Origin: Anastatus disparis
Lineage: Eukaryota > Arthropoda > Insecta > Hymenoptera > Eupelmidae
Assembly: GCA_017163975.1 (NCBI GenBank)
Contig: JAFFSR010000343.1
Coordinates: 4,844,001-4,908,000 of the forward strand
Reading direction: 5' to 3'
DNA: 64,000 nt
How positions within the stretch are numbered: position 1 is the first letter of the stretch; every line of letters starts with the position of its first letter. Under the pieces are notes generated by a model. The model was not told the origin of the DNA. It did no database searches and was given only the letters and a program-made list of their open reading frames with translations. Both the position numbers and the translations under genes were made by a program. Shown in pieces: positions 57,820 through 64,000 of the stretch.

Positions 57820-60800
57820 GTTCCCTCTCTACTTCAAGTGCAGCTTGCGCCATCTGTATTTCTTCAATTTTATAATGTCCCCAAGGTAAAGTATCTGTAC
57901 TATCAGGCAATAAAAATCTCTTATCATCGTGAGGACTTAGAGCAATTTTTCTCTGTTTTTCAGTATGCACAGTATGCAATTTTGAACGGATATTGCACTG
58001 TTCACGGTATATAATAGTGAGATCCTGAAGACAGCTTCGGTAATCCTCAAAAGTAATTGATTTTTTAACAACACTGGACTTTATACCTTTGGCTTTCTTT
58101 ATAACTTCTCCTCCATCGATTGAAATACTATACATTTTGCTTCGTAATCCTATAAATTCTGTCATTATCTTACCATTACATTCGTCTTTCATCAAACCCG
58201 GAACTTTCTTATTAACTCGAGGAATTTCGAACGGATTATTTTCTTCATAATCGGAAGTATCAAATTTATGTATGTCCTCTTTCATTATTTTATACATGTC
58301 AACATCCTCAACTTCGTATATGAGACTATCAGTATCAGTATACAAAAGTTTGCATTTGTCTCCAACTCGCTTTTTCATATACGAATAATGAAAATCATAA
58401 ACTAATGTTTTTGATAATTCTAAAATGCAAAATCCAACATAAATTGGTTTCTTGATTGTGATGCTCGTTCTCTTCATTTGAATGGCAACTAAATTCTCAT
58501 CAAAAATAGCACAGCTGTGAAAATTTGGTAGAGCTATACGTGCTTCTGCTCCATATCTACCAGTAAATTTATTTACCAATCGGACATCAACTCGAGATCG
58601 CTCTCGCTCAATGCACTTTCCATAGACAGCATTGATTAACAATTTATAAAAAAGTTTTTCAAATTCGTTCTTAGCCTGCATCTCTTTTTGAGTATTCAAT
58701 TCCACATAAGGTTTAAGCCATGCCTTTTGCTCAAAACTTAAAATTCTATGCACTTTTTTCAGTCGAAGTCCATTTTCCAACACTTGTCTGAGTGTTCGAT
58801 AGTAAATAACATATCTCTCCTTGTTCTTCAAAGTAGTGAGAAGTTTCTTTTGTTTCGAGCCATGTGGCGCACTATGCTCTGCGCAAAATGGAAAATCTCG
58901 ATGTGCATCGTGTATTTCCTCAGGATACTCCAAATCTACTTCAGCAATATATCCAATAACTGAATCTGGCGGTGCGTTGTAAAAGTTTGAATTCGTCTCA
59001 TATTCTACCCATTTGAATTTTCCGACTGGCAAATATTGAACCATTGCCCATCCATAAAGATTATTAATATCAAAGTACATAAGTGTTTTCATTTTCTGTT
59101 TTTCATCATACGGAGAGCCCATATATGGATTGTTCGCCTTGGCATAGCGATTACAGCATTGACTTATTCCTCCCCGAATACCTGCTTCAATGAACATCAA
59201 CATATCTATATCTGTAAGAAGCTCCAGTTCTACCTTCGTCATTTTTAGCGCTGCTGAAAATGTCAAGCCTGGAGACGTATAAAAGTGAGCTGGACATAAA
59301 CCGTAAGCTTTGAGAGATGTTTCTCGAAAACTTTCAAATACATCCGCCAATAGTAAAACATCTGTTTTTAAGTATAAATCCGAATACTCGCCTAATGTCC
59401 TTATATTGAACTTACTCCAGACTTGAATAGCATGCTTATAGTCTTCATCAGCAATATGAGAATCGGTGAGTTGGTTATAAAACTGATTTTTCTCTGGCAA
59501 TTTCGTAACTAATAATTTATCCAATCCATCTACAAAATCATATGGAAATATACCTTTACGTTTGAGAAAATCAATTTTCTCATCTGTAAAACCATCAGTT
59601 CGAAACTCTTTTATCAATATCGGCACATTTTCCAAGTATGATGCAAGTTTCTCTAATGACGAAGGAAGAAAACGCCAAGAATCTATGAATCTAAAACTTA
59701 GGTCACTGCCATCTATGTATTTTGTAAAAGAAATATATTTTTCCTTATTATATGGCAATAGCGTAACTCGTCCTCCCATCAATGAAGATGTGGCTATCTC
59801 TTTCAAAATGAAGTGTGTATCGTAATTGAGGTTATGAAAAACCACAGGAATAAATTTTGAATACTTGTAATTCAAATTACATGAATTATGTGCTGCACCT
59901 CTGAAACTAATGTAAAAAAAAATAGATATTTTAAAAAAATTTGCATGATAAAGTAAATTTTTTTTTCATTGAAATATAACTATAATTAATATCTTACCGT
60001 CCTGTGAGATGACAGTGATCTCGTACTGCGAGTTCTTCATCACGGATTAGTTTTCGGCATATGTGACAAATGGTTGACCTTTGGAAAGATAATTCTTCTA
60101 AATCCGTAAGTTTTAATGGTTTCGGATTCTTGTAGAGTTTATCAATTTCCTCACTGATTGATTTTAATTCTTGAACAAACCATTGTGCAGGAGTCTGGCC
60201 ATCTTCGATATTTTTTCTATATGACTTATAAAAAGATAAGCTGTCATCAAAGCTACATTTTATATAATATCCTATGCTATATGCTTCATGAAGTTGGAAG
60301 GCAATCTCATTCATTGTAGGCTTCAGTAAACATTCAAAATCAGCATAAACAATAAAAGGAACTTTTTCGCTTTTATAATAATCTTCAAATTTCAGAATGT
60401 TGTTCTGCGAGTCAGGTAGATTAATTCGACAATAATTCAAATTCTTACAATCATTTTCATGAACTTGCAATCTTTCTTCATTATAAAAGACTTGTAAACA
60501 TCTTTCACAATGGAATGATTTTACATGTGTCTTAGATAGTTGAGATTTCAGAAGACGAGACATATTCTTTATCCAAACGTAGTGGTATTTGGGTAAACTA
60601 ATATCATCAGAATGATTATCTTTTTCATACTCATCGATGTAAAAGTCTTGGATGATGAGTAGATTGACATTCTTTTCCTTTTTATCCGATGTAATGTGGC
60701 AAGGTGATACTTCAAACTTTTGTCCAAACTTCTTCAACATGTACACATTTACTGAAATATTATTCAGTTCTTCAAATTTTGGAACATTTTTAAGTGTCAC

Positions 60801-61673
60801 TGGAAATTCTATGTTATTAAATTTCAACTTGTTCTCATGCATGCTATATTGATTAACTCTATTAGTATTAGTTTCACTTGGATATAATGCTGAGAGGATA
60901 GCATACTTGAAACATTGATTGTCATTGTTACGAACATTGACACATGCTTTTTTCTTTTGTATAAAAGGTGGTAAAGGAATGTACGAACTGCCCTTGATCG
61001 GAGAATATTTTTTCATATTTATACTCAGACTTATAATGCTTTTTAGAGCCCAGCCAGAATCTTTTTCCTGAAATTCTTCTATCTGTGTCAAAATAGAATC
61101 TTTGATATTTATTTTGAACCATTCTTCTAGATTCGTTGACATGAAAATTGAAGTACTTGTGGTTGTAAAATATTTAATATCAGTCAATTCTTCACTACTT
61201 TTCTGTATAGAAAATTCTGCGGTGAAATCTGAATTCACTTTCAGAGCACTATATTCTTCTAAGCATGACTGTACATGTACTTTAAAGAGTTCTTGGGCGT
61301 CGTTTAAAAAACTTAAAATATCCACATGATTTATATTTACCACTACGCCAGTTCTAATTCTGTTTTCGAAAGCTGACTGCACATCTCGCCATTCAACAGA
61401 AGCTTCTATTTCTTCAGATTGCAGACCACCTCCTCGTTGAAGATGATGTTCAAATTGAACTTGAATACCCGAAAGATGTAACACACAAGTTTGACATCTC
61501 TGCTTTTCTCCTCTTGTAAGATCAGAATTGACAATTTTTTCATTTAATTTCTCTAAACTACCATTGCACATATCTATCCAATAATGGAGATCGGTATTGT
61601 TCAGTTCATTTACATTTTGCAAAGCATCACGGAGTAGTTGCACAAGACGTTCAAAGAAATTAATTGAAGACAT
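57773..61673 (-). CDS. POLB: Protein-primed family B DNA polymerase, one intron
   Basis: Exon 1 is 61673-59998 and exon 2 is 59900-57773, joined across a 97-nt intron (59901-59997) with GTAAGA donor and TTTCAG acceptor, which keeps frame within a conserved RDHCHLTGR/GAAHNSCNLNY region. Motifs in order: a Cys/His finger (FHCERCLQVF, VHENDC), ExoI IVYADFECLL, ExoII VVFHNLNYDTHFI, ExoIII YLKTDVLLLADVFE, Pol A MYFDINNLYGWAM, Pol B KLLINAVYGK, Pol C LLYTDTDSLIYE, then TEFIGLRSKMYS. All catalytic motifs are intact. About 1,267 residues fits the family. It replicates the linear element DNA using a protein primer bound at the termini. It is the first gene of the minus-strand replication block and its promoter is shared with the gene at 62176. 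Confidence 0.93.
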
Positions 61674-62175
61674 TTTTTTTTCTTTTTATTTAAAATAACC
61701 TTTCACAAACACAAACTTTCACGATTGGTAAAGTTTAGTCCCGATGACTATGTACACTCACGACTCCTCTGACGAAGTATGCTCATCCAGAAACCTTCAG
61801 TCCTTTTTAAAGGTAAGTTAACAAAAGGAGAGATAGAAAATTCAATTAACTAACCAATAGTAAAACGGAGTGCAAGTTTTTCAGAAAAAGAGAGGTTTTC
61901 ACGGGTAGGGATGAATTTTTTACCTTTTTTAACCTATCAGAATCATTTCTTAGTTTTAACCAATGAGGATTGAGCGATTTTCCATCGTCCAATCTTAAAA
62001 AGTTAGAGGGGGAGTGACTATCATCTTTTAGTTTAAACAGTGAAAACTGAGCTATTTTCCATCGTCCAATCTTAAAAAAGTAAGAGGGGAATTGCTTGAC
62101 ATAAACTTACGATTTGAAAATTTTCTATTCTCATTTCCCGATATTAATTCATACTGAAACATTCAACGCTACGAG
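61674..62175. promoter_or_regulatory. Divergent promoter region with an internal duplication
   Basis: About 500 bp separate the polymerase (minus) from the nuclease-like gene (plus). A segment of about 70 bp, with TTTTCCATCGTCCAATCTTA and then AAAAAGT(T/A)AGAGGGG, occurs twice (near 61980 and 62053). A shared bidirectional control region is the simplest reading. Confidence 0.6.
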
Positions 62176-63122
62176 ATGGCTAGAACTCGTGATTACGATA
62201 TGCTGTTCAAAAATTATATCATGCAGTCTGCGGAAGAAGAAAGCATTTATATATGTGATATTCAAGGATTTCAAAGAATATCAGAGGATTCTTTTATTTT
62301 CAAAGAAGTTAGTTTCCTCAATTTTAGAAAAACAGCTTTACCTACAGTCTATGTTTTCAAATCTCCAATTACACGGGAGGAACTAAATACAGAAGAAAAA
62401 TGCATGGCTCAGTGGGTGGAAAGGTTCCATCACGGTATAGCATGGAATTCCGGAGATATTCCATATCATCGTCTACAACGTGTTTTCCAAATCTGCTCGC
62501 AAGGAATCAAAAAATTATTTGTCAAAGGAGAGCAGAAAGTGCAATGGTTGAAAAATCTTTTACCAAGTGTGTAAGTAAAAATATATTTAAATTTTTTATA
62601 TTCAATATAATCATATTCTTAATACTTTTCATACTTTTTTATACTTTTTTATACTTTTTTATACTTTTTTTATACTTTTTCATACTTTTTTATACTTTTT
62701 AATACTTTTTTTTATACTTTTTATACTTTTTCATACTTTTCTCATACTTTTTAATACTTTTTTCATACTTTTTAATACTTTTTCATACTTTTTAATACTT
62801 TTTTCATACTTTTTAATACTTTTCTTATACTTTTATATTATAGTTCAATTATTCTGTTTATTTTATTCGCAGGTCAATTTCAAATGTTGAAGATTTCGGC
62901 TGTCCAGCATTAGAAGAAATAATAAGTGATAAGCGACACTTCTGCTTGAACCATGTTTTCTGCATAAGAAGAAAAAGACCCGTGTGTGCAGTTAATAATG
63001 CCATTGCTATACGAGCATGGCTACGCAATTACTTAAATATTAATAACATAGATGAAGTTGATAGTTTTTTGAAACAAAATCAAAGTATGAAATGTACATG
63101 TTTGTATTTCGCAAATGAATAA
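62176..63122 (+). CDS. Nuclease-like Polinton protein, right copy, one intron
   Basis: Exon 1 is 62176-62570 and exon 2 is 62873-63122; the 302-nt intron has a GTAAGT donor and TTCGCAG acceptor. The joined frame is 214 codons long and keeps motif order across the junction. Motifs: IYICDIQGFQRIS (Asp), KEVSFLNF, RFHHGIAWNSGDIPYHRLQ, KLFVKGEQKVQWL, DFGCPALEEI and PVCAVNNAIAIRAWL. These resemble a family widespread in insect repeats that I relate to DnaQ/RNase H-fold exonucleases; that is an inference. Asp, Glu and His in these motifs could bind metal. The intron contains a degenerate ATACTTTTT repeat. It is divergent from the polymerase and paralogous to 49731-50203. Confidence 0.75.
62625..62830 (+). 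repeat. ATACTTTTT minisatellite inside the intron
   Basis: About 18 copies of (T)ATACTTTTT(T/C), some with a CATACTTTTTAA variant, fill most of the intron of the nuclease-like gene. Its pyrimidine-rich strand is the transcribed sense and lies upstream of the 3' splice site, so it may act as an extended polypyrimidine tract. Confidence 0.85.
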
Positions 63123-63587
63123 AAATTTTGAAAATTGAAAATGTATTAAAAGAAAAAAAAATAAAGTTTTTTTTATGATTAAAATGATTTATTATTATTT
63201 TATCTCCAGAATTGTTTTTTTTTTTTTAATTTAATGTATATTTTAAGGAATTGTATTTAAAAAAAAATATATATATATTTAATAAAAAGAATTCTTATAT
63301 AAATGAAGATTATATTCTTTTTTGTTGGTCAGGATGTGGTGATTTTGGTAAAATGAGCGAGTTTAAGCTTTCATTTATTTTTTTTTCATTAACTTATATC
63401 ATTTATTTTCTTTTCATTTAATATAAATTTTTAATGCATACAAATTTTTTTTTATACATACAATTTTTTACATTAAAATTTTTTTTTTATTTCATACAAA
63501 TTACAATCTTTTTTTTTCACATACAAATTTTTTTTTTCATAACACAAAACTTTTACATAAATTTATTAATTATAAAATTATTTTTTT
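63123..63587. other. AT-rich interval with poly(A) signal, no gene
   Basis: An AATAAA near 63161 fits the 3' end of the nuclease-like transcript. Poly(T)-rich stretches near 63440-63590 belong to the 3' side of the next minus-strand gene. Confidence 0.5.
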
Positions 63588-63981
63588 TTATTCGATCCAT
63601 GTTTCGTCGCCTATTATTTTAATACCACTGCATGAAGACACATCCTGTTGAGTTGATCCGGATTCTATTTGACCAATAATTGATATTTCATCATTATCGT
63701 TCTTAGGTGATTTAGGGGGTCCGGTGCTCATGATGATACGCTTTCCTGTGTGCTTGAGCCGCAAGATTCGTCTTCGAGGAGGAGGAGGCCTATTTTCTTG
63801 ATGAGAAGTACTGCCATTTATTTCTGAAAAAAAGAAGAAAATTTAATTAGTTATTTAAATAAACTTATATGGATTAAATTATTATTATTATTATTTAATT
63901 TTTTTTATTTACCCACGTTAGATCCTGAAGATGAAGGTTTCGGTGAAGGTTCCCGAAGAGGAGTAGAATCCTTCATTGATG
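63588..63981 (-). CDS. Spliced Pro/Ser-rich protein, 5' part outside window
   Basis: Two exons are visible on the minus strand: 63981-63913 and 63823-63588. The intron 63824-63912 has GTAAAT and TTTTTCAG borders, and a further acceptor (GGTTTTAG) at 63982 implies at least one more exon to the right. The frame across the junction is open (DSTPLREPSPKPSSSGSN, then HQENRPPPPRRRILRLKHTG) and ends IKIIGDETWIE. It has a basic patch and proline runs but no recognised domain. Too short for ordinary ORF finding; the splice signals are the main support. Confidence 0.6.
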
Positions 63982-64000
63982 CTAAAACCAAAAAATAAAT

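Larger units (their letters stand above)
49547..64000. mobile_element. Maverick/Polinton (adintovirus-like) element, right end outside window
   Basis: The gene set is diagnostic: protein-primed family B DNA polymerase, DDE integrase with chromodomain, packaging ATPase, adenain-like cysteine protease, double-jelly-roll major capsid and minor capsid proteins. Gene blocks run minus (49.7-53.5), plus (53.6-56.7), minus (57.0-61.7), plus (62.2-63.1) and minus (63.6 onward). The left end is placed at the palindromic block 49547-49694; the right terminus and the 6-bp target duplication expected for this class are not in the window. Several genes are frameshifted, so this copy is probably endogenous and defective. 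Confidence 0.93.

Noticed and set aside
49547..64000. Exogenous virus contamination
   Set aside because: The element shares continuous flanking DNA with host-type repeats and carries frameshifts, so an integrated copy is the better explanation.

Overview
The window looks like repeat-rich, AT-rich nuclear DNA of an arthropod, most likely an insect. The reasons are spliceosomal introns with GT/AG borders, non-LTR and Penelope-like retroelements, a tRNA-derived SINE, many hairpin MITEs and a Maverick/Polinton. I see no convincing host single-copy gene, and no closer taxonomic call is safe.

Layout, left to right. 0.9-3.1 kb is a complex tandem repeat built on the motif AGCGACAAA, holding a TTAA-flanked MITE whose empty site survives in a duplicate copy. 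3.8-5.0 kb is a non-autonomous element with CCCGAGTAACC ends and a CTCGAG-rich core. 5.0-9.5 kb is a DNA transposon with terminal inverted repeats (TIRs) of about 0.7 kb and a broken transposase; its right arm is split by a second TTAA MITE. 12.1-15.2 kb is a decayed minus-strand LINE. 15.7-18.4 kb holds two opposed Penelope-like fragments, one interrupted by a SINE and the other by a hAT-type MITE, both with target-site duplications (TSDs). 20.6-37.4 kb is a locus of CA/TA plus CT(CCG) minisatellite units. One unit has been split by a 9-kb element with TIRs of more than 2 kb and a four-exon transposase related to the 6-8 kb one, and then by a nearly complete LINE with promoter-like 5' monomers.

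39.7-49.1 kb holds three consecutive families of short hairpin repeats. The middle one has about 100 units over 8 kb with higher-order periods of 920 and 1003 bp.

49.5 kb to the window end is a Maverick/Polinton (adintovirus-like) element, cut off on the right. It encodes capsid proteins, a fused phospholipase A2/cysteine protease, a packaging ATPase, a fibre-like protein, a DDE integrase with chromodomain, protein-primed family B DNA polymerase with a spliced intron, a small possible OB-fold protein, an acidic protein, and two divergent copies of one nuclease-like gene, one on each flank. The capsid and polymerase genes are open, while the ATPase, the integrase, a conserved YWDDPNE gene and the left nuclease-like gene carry frameshifts, several at homopolymer runs. 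Decay or long-read sequencing error are both possible.

How the parts work together: the Polinton genes form strand-specific blocks (virion block minus; packaging, fibre and integrase plus; replication block minus) separated by short divergent promoters. The two long-TIR transposons and the MITEs form a nested insertion history that can be read directly, because unoccupied copies of several target sites lie in the same window.
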